Assembly: GCA_039111635.1 (NCBI GenBank) | Contig: JBCAQO010000011.1 | Location: 372,001 to 436,000 of the forward strand | Direction of reading: 5' to 3' | Origin: Heterobasidion occidentale | Lineage: Eukaryota > Basidiomycota > Agaricomycetes > Russulales > Bondarzewiaceae | DNA: 64,000 nt | Part shown: positions 1 to 9,837 of the stretch, one piece after another | Layout: each line of letters opens with the position of its first letter | Numbering within the stretch: position 1 is the stretch's first letter | Translations under genes and position numbers: made by a program | The notes under the pieces: generated by a model | Seen by the model: only the letters and a program-made list of their open reading frames with translations | Databases searched by the model: none | Told to the model about the DNA's origin: nothing

Positions 1-2
1 AA

Positions 3-143
3 GACCAGAGAGCCGCAGATGTGATGCTTGGTGCAGGCATTGTATACAACAACAAGGAGGATGAGACTTACACCCAGACAGCTACAGATGGCCGCAGCAA
101 AGTGCTCCATGTAGTAGCCAAGGCACACCTGAGGAAGTGTTGA
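3..143 (+). other. Short open fragment at left edge, not recognised
   Basis: A reading frame is open from the window edge to a TGA at 141-143 and reads as a normal-looking protein of about 46 residues, with segments such as DVMLGAGIVYNNKEDE and LHVVAKAHLRK. I do not recognise the family. It may be the end of a gene or a transposon relic that begins left of the window. The following 400 bases carry no convincing coding continuation. Confidence 0.2.
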
Positions 144-979
144 GATTGGCAGGCTGTGTGTTGGTGCCAATATCAGTTGAGGTAGATAATGCCATTGATG
201 GTGTTCTCGAACGCACAGATCATCCTAAATAGGTCTTTATTGCAGAGGGGGAAGAGGATGGCACCACAATCATCAAGTAACGTGAGGTTGGCCTTGTATA
301 CTGCCGAAGCATGAAAGTGGTGCAGCCAGCAAGTAGCCATGGTGGTCAGCAGAGAGGATGGAAGTGGGGCTGTGCAGGTTGTGCAGGGTGCTGCGGATTG
401 ACAAATAACCCACAGACAGTGGTGAGTGCATGGTCAACAAGAGACTCAAGCTGGTTGGAGCTAGTTGGTCAATTCCTTGATGAGTTAAGGGTTGTGAAGC
501 CAAGAGATTTGAGCTGGTGGTTGCATGTCATTTGAAGGCTGCAAAGAATAGAATCTGCAGGGCAATGGAGCATCTGGAAAAACCTCTTCTCTTAATTAGA
601 TCTAATTATGCAAAATGCTAATCTGAGCTAATTATTCTAATTATCCATAATCAACTTTATAATCAAATCTGCAAGTAAGATGACATTGTTTATACTCCTA
701 CAGTCCCATTGAAATCTACAACCCAATTACAATTTTACACATCCCAAATCCAAATTATGTAAGTGCTATAATTTTATGTTTAGTGTATTATTTATTTTAT
801 ATCAGTTTACTATATCATTACTTAGTGCCTAAATTCAAATATTAAAAGCTATGATTTTTGCGGTATTTATTGACCCCTTTATATATAAAATAGATGAAAT
901 TTGAATGTATAAGAAAATCAGAAATGGTGAGATTGCCTTATTTAAATCATCATACTTAGGTTACTAAGTAACCAACTTA

Positions 980-1060
980 GACCTTGTGGCTTAGTGGTTT
1001 AGAGCATTGGTCCCAGGTATGCTGGCATGAGGTTGTTGGTTTAACTCTGGTGATGGGCAA
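980..1060 (+). repeat. tRNA-derived SINE-like fragment 1
   Basis: A perfect Pol III box A (TGGCTTAGTGG, 987-997) is followed about 40 bases later by a degenerate box B (GGTTTAACTCT, 1038-1048; consensus GGTTCGANTCC). Order and spacing are those of a tRNA, but no 7-base acceptor stem forms and the anticodon arm is not convincing. This suggests the head of a SINE or a decayed tRNA pseudogene. Confidence 0.45.
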
Positions 1061-1349
1061 GTTCATTATAAGGCCTTAGTTTGATTAGTGAGTGCTATAG
1101 ATACTCTATGATCAAAGGTGTAGTAATAGTAGAAGAATTATAGGACTTGTTTGGTTGCTATTTTTCCGAAAATCCATATGATAAATTAGCTCTAATTAGC
1201 TCTAATTAGACCTTATAATTTCAGGATTAGAGGGAGGGTAAGCTAAAAATCCTGAATGGTAATTGGCAAAAATCTAGTTAAATTTATGCTTAACTATGGT
1301 TAATTTAGTGTGGAGCTTTTCCCTGATGCTGCTACTCTGTTATTTGCTA

Positions 1350-1428
1350 TGAGATGAGTGAGAAATGTATAAGAGTGGTTTCTGAGCTATGGAATGAGTG
1401 AGAAGTGTATAAGAGTGGAAGCTAGAAG
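1350..1428. repeat. Short tandem duplication
   Basis: Two adjacent, nearly identical units share ATGAGTGAGAARTGTATAAG followed by AGTGG, the first beginning near 1354 and the second near 1392. They differ at a few bases, so this is an old local duplication. No coding role is seen. Confidence 0.6.
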
Positions 1429-1469
1429 CATTGAGGAGCACATATGTATGTGCTGTCAAGATGTTTGTT

Positions 1470-1535
1470 TTGGACAATGGTGTAGTGGTAATTGATAGGA
1501 CATGCTTAGAGTGTATGTTCAAATCTTAGCTGAGG
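1470..1535 (+). repeat. tRNA-derived SINE-like fragment 2
   Basis: Box A-like TGGTGTAGTGG (1478-1488) and box B-like TGTTCAAATCT (1516-1526) occur in tRNA order with tRNA-like spacing, 50 bases upstream of the long inverted-repeat element. There is no intact acceptor stem. It may be the promoter head of a SINE. Confidence 0.4.
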
Positions 1536-1578
1536 CATTATTTTGTCAAGAAAACAGACTGCATGTGACCGAAAGATC

Positions 1579-2701
1579 GAATATGTCCAAGTATGGCAGT
1601 CAAAGTGTTGTTTTGTTCATTCTGCACAAAATTAGAGCCCTGCACAAAATATTGTTTATGACAATTCTACATGAAAGTTTTTGTGTGCAAAATAATATAT
1701 AGAGCCAGTTTCCATACGTGAATTCCTTACTTGGGCTCCGGGCCATGTCCCGGTTGCTCCAGACTGCTTGTCCCGCTTCTTGCTGCTGGTCCCGGAGCTT
1801 TCTGGAGGAGTCCTCATCAATAAGAATGGCAAGTGCACGTCGAGCTCATTGTTGCCCACGACAAGCAAGACCTGTCCATCCCTCCCCTGCATTTGTGTAT
1901 ACCCCTGTATATGTATATATCCTAAGAACCGGATTTTTATGTAGAATACAGTAGTGTCGGTTTCCCGGTAGTGTGCTCAACGCAGCGTCGGAATTTGTGA
2001 TAATTTGACACTGCTTATATTATATTGGACTTCAATGGATCTGGCTAACTGGGTATAGTGGTTCCGGCTCATCCTAGCTTCTGGTGCTTCCAAGAACTTT
2101 GAGCGCGCTCCCAACAGCATGCACGATCTCGTGCCCACCGGTTCTGACAATGAGCACAAACATTTTGCTTTTCCACCATACCCTCCAAACCAAACTCTCT
2201 ATATATATATATTTCAAAAGCCCAATTTCTACGTATAATACAGTAGGATTTCTTTTATTATTTTCACGATTTATTTTGTTGCATGATTACTCAGATTATA
2301 GGGTAACATTGTATCATACCAACACCACTGTATCTGGTTCTAGTGATATATAAATGTATTGGGTATAGCAAGTGCAGGGGAGGGACAGTTAAAAGTTGTG
2401 CTCATCATAGAGAACAACAAGCATGACATGCGCTCGCTATTCTGATTGATAAGGATGCCTCCGGAAAGCTCCGGGACCAGCGGCAAGAAGCAGGACAAGC
2501 GGTCTGGAGCAATCGGGACATGGCCCGGAGCCTGAGTAAGGAATTCACGTGTGGAAACTGGCTCTATATATTATTTTGCACACAAAAACTTTCGTGTGGA
2601 ATTGTCACAAACAATATTTCGTGCGGGGCTCTAATTCCTTGCGGAATGAATAAAACAACACTTTGACCGCCATATCCAAGGCATGTGTATAGGACATATT
2701 C
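1579..2701. mobile_element. Long inverted-repeat element, about 1.1 kb
   Basis: The segment from 1579 to about 1915 is repeated in inverted orientation from about 2335 to 2701. The outer ends read GAATATGTCC (1579-1588) and GGACATATTC (2692-2701). Long matching blocks include the stretch around CAAAGTGTTGTTTT and the one around GAATTCCTTAC. The arms carry many substitutions and small gaps, so the structure is old. The 420-base centre is AT-rich and non-coding. It resembles a fold-back or large-TIR non-autonomous DNA transposon, or two copies of one repeat inserted head to head. No transposase is seen. Confidence 0.6.
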
Positions 2702-3267
2702 AATTACACACGTAGGACACATCCAAGGCATGTGTAGCACACACTCGGATACACCTGCTGAACTGAACACCTACCATCCACCCATAGCCTTGTGTCCCTC
2801 ATGACATGTTGTTAATCTTCAACTCTCAACACAAATACACACCAACACAATCATCTCTTAGAAAATCTTTATTTTCTCAGCACATTGTGTGCTCCTGACA
2901 GGTCTTTTGAGATATATCTAAGTAATACCAATAAATTCTTAGAAATTGAGCATCTTAATAGTTTCTAAGAAATTCTAGGCAATCTTTTGATGTGAGAGAA
3001 TTATGAATTTCCCTAAAATCAACCTTCTAAGGACAATTAAAACTCATGATATGCCATGTATCTTAATTAACACTCACCCAAGCCTTGTATATATCCTATA
3101 AACTTCCAGGCAACTTTTTTGCCCATTTACTGATGCCAAGGAGGGCAAAACTCACACAGCATGAATACAGTGGTAATTTTCTGGCATACACAATAAAAGG
3201 AGAAATTTGGGCTATAGACTTAAAGGGGACGAGAGACAAATGTGGATGCGGTGGAAAGACTATATAA

Positions 3268-4084
3268 CTAAATTGGTTTAATTTTGAAATGAAGGGAGAT
3301 GAGGGAGAAAATGAGGCACTATGTGGACAATGACTATCAGAAGTCAAGGTTGAAAAAAAGGCGCGACGTACCCGGAGATCCTGTACCAGATAATAGAATA
3401 CACGCAATCCTTCCGGGTCCTCACTATCCTGTATATCGGCTAACGAGCCAACTTTCGCGGTCTATGATAATGATGGTCGAGAGATTTACCCAATGGAAAT
3501 GGAAAAGACGAACCTCAAACGCGATGTGGTCATTACCCACGCGGATCTCGAGCTCCTGCTTCCCCACGATGTTTTTCTTTGGCCAATTAGTGTCATCTTC
3601 CCTAAAGAAGAGAAAAAGAAAGCGTGATCGCGAGTCAGAAAGGGAATACACGTCTAACGGAAACGAAACGTACTTTGTAATCTCACTCTGCTCTACAATG
3701 CGCTTGAGCTCTTTCACTACCAACGGTCCTACCCACACTGCGATCATGTCGAGAAACGAGCGGCAGAACTGTATCAGCGGAGTCGAGATCTATTGATGAG
3801 ATGACGCACTTTCTTTGCGGATTAGAGAGTCATTGCGGTAGTTGGAGTTGTTGGCATATCGGAGGCGGCCATGCGAGTACTCGAATTCAAGAAATTCGTG
3901 CCCGTGTTTGCCAGAGTGGCCCGTACTGTGCAAATGAGACGGAACCGGATTAACGAAAACGTTGGGGACGAAGACTTTTGACGCGTACTAGTATCTAACA
4001 GCACAGACAATCATTAGTTATAGAATTATGAGGTATGATGGGCATCTACCTCAAGTAGAAAGGGTCTTTGTCGTATGAGGACAT
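3268..4084 (-). CDS. mago: MAGO nashi homologue, exon junction complex core subunit
   Basis: Mago binds Y14/RBM8A and locks the exon junction complex onto spliced mRNA. Seven exons give a complete 149-residue protein, the normal Mago length: 4084-4050, 3994-3989, 3925-3810, 3737-3674, 3601-3514, 3461-3372 and 3318-3268. The exon lengths sum to 450 bases in one frame. Diagnostic segments are [60 protein letters not shown] and the C-terminus [11 protein letters not shown]. All introns are GT-AG. The second exon is only six bases (ATACTA) but is needed to restore the conserved LRYYTGH segment. The start at 4084 gives a natural N-terminus, [11 protein letters not shown]. The gene is certain; the microexon is an inference from conservation. 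Confidence 0.95.
3989..3994 (-). other. mago: Six-base microexon of MAGO
   Basis: On the minus strand ATACTA is preceded by GTTAG and followed by GTACGCG, proper acceptor and donor sites. Its inclusion joins AG|ATACTA|TACGGG to give Arg-Tyr-Tyr-Thr-Gly and keeps the frame. Skipping it would delete two residues and replace the conserved Arg-Tyr-Tyr. Confidence 0.75.
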
Positions 4085-4303
4085 CGCTTCGTCGTCGTCG
4101 AATGCAATGAACCGCGTTGTGGCTGAGAGCGATGTTGGCTGCGTTTGGCAATGGTCAGTCCATGGACCTGGTCTCTCGGCATTTACTATAGTTCTAACAT
4201 GACGGCCGCTGCAGGGTGCAGCGACTGTTGCCTTCTTTTTCTGAGCTACTAGGCTCATAGTATGTAGTGCAGTCACATAGCGTAGTATAAGTGCTCTAAC
4301 AAA

Positions 4304-5061
4304 TCACGACGAACGCTGAATGACCGGTAGTGTCGCAGAGTTGCCATCGACAGATTGCATCTCCTCTTTGACAATCTGCTGTCCCACTGCCTCGACCTCC
4401 TGTTTTGTTGTGAGATGACCAGGCATCATCTGCTCTACCATCATGTCCATCCGTTTCTTCCCCACTCCCACAGGTAGTCTATGCCATCTCACAATTCGCA
4501 TACCAACACCCGGCATGGCATGCCTTTCCATGTATTTGACCCACCGATCCACAACCTCCTGGTCGGCGTCAAAAGCCTTGATAGCTCGCTTGTGCACCAG
4601 ACGTTCGAAGTTTTCCTGAGACTTTTTGTGAACAAAGGGTCCTCGTGGGACAGTCCACATAGAACGCTGGGTGGGGAGTGATGCAACACCGGAAATAGGG
4701 ATTCCAAGCGACGCAGCAGCGTGCGAGGCGAAGTGCGTGAAAAGAGCGAGGAGGGGAGGGAAATATGAGCGAAAATGGACGAGCGCAACGGGTATCCCGT
4801 GTGTTTGGGGGTGTCGGAAAGGAGTGAGGCTGCCGCGTCCATTGACCACTATTGAGTGGTATTCGTGTTCCTCGGGATCAGAGGGGGTCTGCTTCTTCAC
4901 AAGGTCAGAACTTGAAAATGTTGTCAGTGAAATGCGGGACAGGAACAGGAGGGAACTCACGGAGAAGCTGCAGTCCGTTTCGAACGTGTCCATTGCGTTG
5001 TCGCGGGTAGGGCAAGGCGCGCTCGAATCCGGGCGCTGCTCCTCACAAAAGTCGAGAGCAT
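4304..5061 (-). CDS. rsm10: Mitochondrial small-subunit ribosomal protein uS10m (Rsm10)
   Basis: This is a component of the mitochondrial 37S ribosomal subunit. Two exons (5061-4961 and 4910-4304; intron GTGAGT...TTCAAG) encode 235 residues. The first exon gives a classic mitochondrial presequence rich in Arg, Ser and Ala with no acids (MLSTFVRSSARIRARLALPA). The second holds the uS10 fold: YHSIVVNGRGSLTPF, RSMWTVPRGPFVHKKSQENFE, KRAIKAFDAD and MPGVGMRIVRWHRLP. Without splicing, a reading frame runs on upstream to 5206, but that version lacks a targeting signal, so I prefer the spliced start. The gene diverges from SUS1 with only 147 bases between start codons. Confidence 0.9.
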
Positions 5062-5208
5062 CGGAAAACGGTAGACAGCTGGTCTTGCTACTGACTCTAT
5101 GTAAACCTATGTAAACCCGGTCACTCCGGCTAACGCCGAATTTCCCGACGCTGAGTCTGGGCTCAAAAGCCTTGCGACCTGCAACCTCTCCCTGCTCGTG
5201 AGACAAGT
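5062..5208. promoter_or_regulatory. Shared bidirectional promoter of rsm10 and SUS1
   Basis: Only 147 bases separate the divergent start codons of the two genes, so this interval must hold both 5' untranslated regions and both core promoters. No TATA box is visible, as is usual for fungal housekeeping pairs. Confidence 0.6.
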
Positions 5209-5681
5209 ATGCCTGCGACCACCCAGTCTGAGATAGACACGCTGTATAGCCAGGTACACAGACGCTTAGTAGAGTCAGGAGAATGGGACCGGTACATCTC
5301 TTGAGATTGACTCTTGACGGTGACCAGGCTCTGATTCTCGCACAGGATCAGTTTGTCACTGAAATATAAATTGAACGACGAAGGATGGATTGACCAAGTG
5401 CGAGGAAAATCCAAAGGTGTGTCTCCACACCTACCACTCTATGAACATACTTCGGTATCTCAGTATGGGGGTACTTCATCTTACAGAGCAAGCAAGAGTT
5501 ATGGAACCGCTGTCCTTGCGCAAGTTATTAGAACTTGTTGAGCCGAGCGCACAAGGTGAGGATTTTCCAGAGGAGAGATCATTTCTTTGTTCAGTCATCC
5601 CTAGCTTCCGTCCCAGAGACTGTCAAACACCAAACTCTGGTCTTGATTCGTCAATTCCTCGAGAAGCAATTTGAAAACTGA
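5209..5681 (+). CDS. SUS1: SUS1/ENY2, SAGA DUB-module and TREX-2 subunit
   Basis: Sus1 works in the deubiquitinase module of SAGA and in the TREX-2 mRNA export complex at the nuclear pore. Four exons (5209-5291, 5346-5416, 5487-5555, 5605-5681) add up to 300 bases and give 99 residues, the usual size. Conserved segments are LYSQVHRRLVESGEWDR, LNDEGWIDQVRGKSK, ARVMEPLSLRKLLELVEP and a C-terminal helix ending LIRQFLEKQFEN. All junctions are GT-AG and keep frame. The gene is intron-dense for its size, as SUS1 genes often are. Its promoter is shared with rsm10. Confidence 0.95.
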
Positions 5682-6532
5682 CCACGTAACTTCATGCCGA
5701 CACGCAAGCTGTATTTCTATTTGATACCCATGATAACGGCACCAACTTTCTGCATGCATATGCACTCTATCGCCCGTGACTCTACACTATCAAAGCGCCG
5801 ATTTCACCTCCTGCAGACTTGCGCAAGCCACTGCAATTATTTATACTCTATCTGCATGATGTTTACCAGGTAAAATTAACGCTCGATCACCGTCAACCGA
5901 TCTATGGATTACAACCGCTTGACGCCAGTCCTTGGGCGATTTGCGCTCTGAGTCGAACACTCTTCGCTAATCGCAACCAAATCGTCGGTTATGTAGGACT
6001 GCTAAGGAGATGGTAATGAGACCTAGGTGCGGGTCAGCATATTGATACCTCAGTGCGCACCTCATCATTATAACAAACACGTTCTCTCGCAGATTTCACA
6101 ACTTGAGGCAGCTCTGCGAACTAGGCGTTGGGACCATTACTACCCACGACCTTACTAGACAGCATAAAATTCCACTTAAAAAAGGAACGAGGAGATACGC
6201 GTTAGCGTCGGGTACTTGACAGATTTCTCCATAGATACATCTGCTAGATTGTTTCCTCATGTTTAACAGATATCGTCTGCATGCTTCCACATCTTGACAT
6301 TTCGTCAAGAAGAAGATTTCAAAGTGCAAACAACATTCATTCGACCTGAAACCCCCCAAGAAATCCAAACAAAAGACACACGACAGACGAACACGAAGAT
6401 ATAGCGGAACGACAACACATTACCCCTAGTCTTCCGCCTCATACCCAACTTCACTCAAGAAGACGTATCCGTTGTATTGCTGAAGGTCGCGACTTATCAG
6501 CACGGCAATCGTCCGTCTGAGGTCACACCCAC
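5682..6532. other. Intergenic, no feature recognised
   Basis: Between the 3' end of SUS1 and the 3' end of the first secreted-protein gene no reading frame shows coding character on either strand, and no repeat is evident. Confidence 0.5.
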
Positions 6533-7371
6533 TTACGAGTGGCTGACGCTGCGCGCGACACGAATCAAATAATCAGGAACAGGAGGCAAGCATCAGATGA
6601 ACAAGAGGTGCATACCCGAGTTCCCATGTCCCGTCCGGAGCCTTGCATGACGCCAAAGAGTTGACGGGGTTAGTGGGCGGGAAGCACGCGGCCGCTGCAG
6701 CAGAACCGGTATTCGCCTGTACAACGTAGATGAACGGGTCAGGTCTTTGGGTAATATGGCATTTGGAGTGCGAGACGTACTAAGTCCTGCCAGCAATATT
6801 CCTCGGGTTCGCTTCCCAGGTTCTCAAAGAAGAAACGGCATGTTCCAAATGTGAGCTGCTGGATGTGCGATGGCTGCACCACGAACGTTGGGGCTATGAT
6901 CCGACCCTTTCAATCAGCTCGACAAGCATGAAAAAGCGAAAGGATTCAATTTTTACCTGCATTGCCTGCGAAAATCTGAATGGCATTCTTGATCGTTTGG
7001 CAATCTTCAGTAGTAGGCGGGAGATCACCCAAGCTACCGCAGAAGGTATTACCTAGAATAAGATGTAAAAGATATAGGCATTCATCACAGCCATATCATT
7101 TCGAGAGATCCGCACAGATAAGGCCACAAACATCCACAGGATCTGTGGTGTTGGTGTCCTGAGCTGCTGCTTCGACGACTCGTGCAGAGCTATCACAAGC
7201 AAGGGTGGAAAGCACAACAGAGTTGCCTCCAACCGTGATAACACTGCTATCCACAAGCTTGGTAGAGAAACACGATGCCTGGGGAGCTGAACGAGAGACG
7301 AGATCGTTGAATGGGGTCGCTGTGGCAAAGAGAGCCAGGGTAGCAAAGACGACCAATCGTTCAAAGAACAT
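6533..7371 (-). CDS. Small secreted cysteine-bearing protein, paralogue A
   Basis: A signal peptide starts at 7371 (MFFERLVVFATLALFATATP). The mature protein has regularly placed cysteines: SVITVGGNSVVLSTLAC, VDVCGLIC, NTFCGSLGDLPPTTEDC, HIQQLTFGTCRFFFENLG, EEYCWQDL, ACFPPTNPVNSLASC and the end GVSHS. About five exons are needed; the junctions I checked are GT-AG and keep frame. It is a basidiomycete-type extracellular protein of unknown function; I recognise the pattern but no catalytic motif. A paralogue lies 2.5 kb away on the same strand. A TATA box sits about 80 bases upstream of the start. Confidence 0.7.
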
Positions 7372-7450
7372 GCTGAATACTTAGATGAGGATGGAAGGGA
7401 AGAGCCTGAGATGTCTCTTGCTACGCTACTCAGTCGAGAGTGACCCACTC

Positions 7451-7456
7451 TTTATA
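7451..7456 (-). promoter_or_regulatory. TATA box of secreted-protein gene A
   Basis: TATAAA in the context GTATAAAGAG lies 80 bases upstream of the ATG at 7371 on the minus strand. Paralogue B has a TATA box in a comparable position, which suggests both are regulated rather than constitutive. Confidence 0.5.
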
Positions 7457-8554
7457 CGATTCTCCTGAGTCAAATGTGCCTCTGTAGTGTCAATCGAGGA
7501 CCACGGCGAAGGTCTCAACACCGGAGGTCGCAAGGTACGAGACACAAATAGGTCCCAGCACCTAAAGAAAACAGGACAGCATTAACATCAGGCGCCGATA
7601 GGGAAGCCTTTCAGAGCGCATCGCCCAGCTGGCATCTGGAACATTGACTGTTAGCACTGCATGACAGAAATTAGATACCTTGCATATAGCGCGGCTGGGA
7701 GCTGAAGCTTAAAAAACCGCATGCAGATTGATTCAACCCACAACGGGGGCCGAGAATTCCGCACAATGACAGGGGAACTATGCCGAAACAACCACATCTT
7801 GTCCTACGAATTCTGATGGCAAACCCGAACGTGGAATCCAGTTGAAGGGTGTACTTGATGGAAGAATACCCATGGTTGAGAATGACAAGGGGAAGGACAA
7901 TTGGGTGAACATAGAGCGGGTCTCAGGGGCAAACACATTGCACATGCAATAGAAAAGCGCTCCGGACGTGGCATTGCGTGGGCCTAGGTCGAGCGCCCCG
8001 AACGATGGTGATCCGTACCTCGATGTTCCGTGCGGGGATGGTACTGCCCAGCATGGGATCACCATATTCTCCGGAGCTAAAAGCAGGAACCAACGCCATG
8101 AATCCTGAAACAAACCAAATACCGATTTCTGAGACGCTGCCAGTGGACGTCGAACGTCGATGCCGTCACTCAACAGGTCCCTGACGTGCACCTTGTATGA
8201 CTTTCCGACAGAACCGCCAGAGTAAGGTCCAGCAGTAAAGCGGAGAGCTCAATAGGTGAAACTCGCCGGATTCCAAAAGGACTTTTGTTCCCAGCGCGAA
8301 TAAAGCGGGCGACGGAACGTGCAAATCCGCACCTGAGATCCTGTGTGATCCGATGTCATGATCTTCGGGACTACGTCGCTGTCGGTGATTGAGAGCACAG
8401 AAGCAGTGCCAGGAATGATCCCAACGCATCATATTCACAGTAGAAAACGAGTGGTCTGGAGCAGTCCTCATATTGAATGTGAGGTAGGCACGCCGGGCGG
8501 CGAGAGCCTGCGAAGATCAGTATGGCAAGCGTTCAAATTTAGGTTCATTCCCTT
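7457..8554. other. Intergenic, no gene recognised
   Basis: Several short overlapping reading frames occur on both strands, but none has a recognisable domain, plausible splice structure or homology to the neighbours. It could hold decayed sequence. Confidence 0.4.
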
Positions 8555-9283
8555 CATCAGCAAACCTGTAACCGGTCCCAGCCAGTCCCAGAGCCCCAGA
8601 TACTCCCAGATGCTTAGGTCATCTAGGGACATCTAGCTAGATGTCTGTGTATGCCCAGATCTAGACAGATAAGGTGCTCTATCAATAAGCTGACTAGGAG
8701 GACATTTTTGGAAGGCATTGTTTGTAAAGTCAGTGCTGCTTCAAATTTTTTTCAATACAAGAGCTGAGAAGAAAATTCCCAGTAATGTACCAGACTGTCA
8801 TTGGTGCTATCTGTTGAATATCAGCTTGCTAGTGGTATTGATATACTTTCCTATATCATAGCTCTCAAATGATGTATCATATGCCATCATTCTTCCATGA
8901 ATAGATGCTAAAAATGCGAAAATAGATGTCACCTCACTGAGTTCAGGCATCCCAAAATTCTTTCAAGTCTCAAAAAGCTTGTTATAAGCAAAATGTTGTT
9001 AAGGAATATCATGGTCATATAGTGGAGTGGATAATTGTGGTCTTAACATTGCTTACAGCTGGTGAATGATTCAAGAGGTTCTGGGTTCAATTCCTGCACA
9101 GTGAAGATTGATTTTTGCAGCCGTCCTATTAACGACAATTATCTAATCATTTCCATATATGGTGCATCCAGACATATCTGTCCAGACACCGGTGTGTCTG
9201 TCTAATCGGGGACTTGCTAGAGGCATCTGGGGGCCTAGGAGTGTCTGTCCAGGTTGGTACAGACACTTTCCAGTTTGCTGATG
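8555..9283 (+). mobile_element. Non-autonomous mobile element, copy 1 (729 bases)
   Basis: This segment recurs almost unchanged at 22966-23693. I see two differences: A versus T at 8728/23139, and seven versus six Ts just downstream. The ends form an 11-base terminal inverted repeat, CATCAGCAAAC...GTTTGCTGATG. The flanks give possible two-base target duplications (TT/TT here, CG/CG at copy 2). Inside are a box A-like motif (TAGTGGAGTGG, 9020-9030), a near-perfect box B (GGTTCAATTCC, 9084-9094) and a 16-base palindrome (ACATCTAGCTAGATGT). No protein is encoded. TIRs suggest a MITE-like DNA element, while the Pol III boxes suggest SINE ancestry. The family is not recognised. Confidence 0.8.
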
Positions 9284-9837
9284 TTACCCGGCCGTAGATC
9301 TTCTACAATTTCTTAGGTATCAACACAGGAAGCTGTTCCTTTGTTTGCGCGGAATGGATGGAAAAATACAATGAGCGCTAAGAGCACTAGGAGCGAAGAA
9401 TCTCAAACAAGTCGAGTCTTAGACTTGCTTCCAGTCACTCCTTTACGGACGAGTACATCTTCAAATCTTGCAGAGCGATGTTTTGGTTTGGATTAGAAGA
9501 GGGATTGAAGCTGGATGAGGCTGGATGAGGCTTTTGGATCGCGGCTTCACAGAGCTTCCCGTAGCTGTCCGTAGAGTCTAGTCCCCGATTTGAGCCTGGT
9601 GCGGTCCAGCCCCGGTCATGCTCGGAAATCCCCGTAAACGAAAGCTGCTCATGAGTGGCCTCGAGTGGCCGACAGCGGCCGACAGCACTCCGACAGCGGC
9701 CTGACATGGATTTAAACTTTGAATGATATGAACGGAACTATCGTAGATTCGTATGCAAATTGTAGAAAAGCCTAGAAATAAGCGACGGTCACGACGATCT
9801 GACGCTGATTTCATTCTCCCCGTCCGAATCCCATCAT
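9284..9837. other. Intergenic, no gene recognised
   Basis: Holds the 3' flank of secreted-protein gene B. A short direct repeat (GGCTGGATGA twice, near 9510-9530) is the only structure noticed. Confidence 0.4.

Larger units (their letters stand above)
540..3260. other. AT-rich, gene-poor repeat region
   Basis: This stretch is visibly richer in A and T than the rest of the window and contains no reading frame with a recognisable protein. It holds two tRNA-like SINE fragments, a tandem duplication near 1.35-1.43 kb and a long inverted-repeat element, all listed separately. It ends at the 3' end of the MAGO gene. It looks like a small transposon-derived island. Confidence 0.6.
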
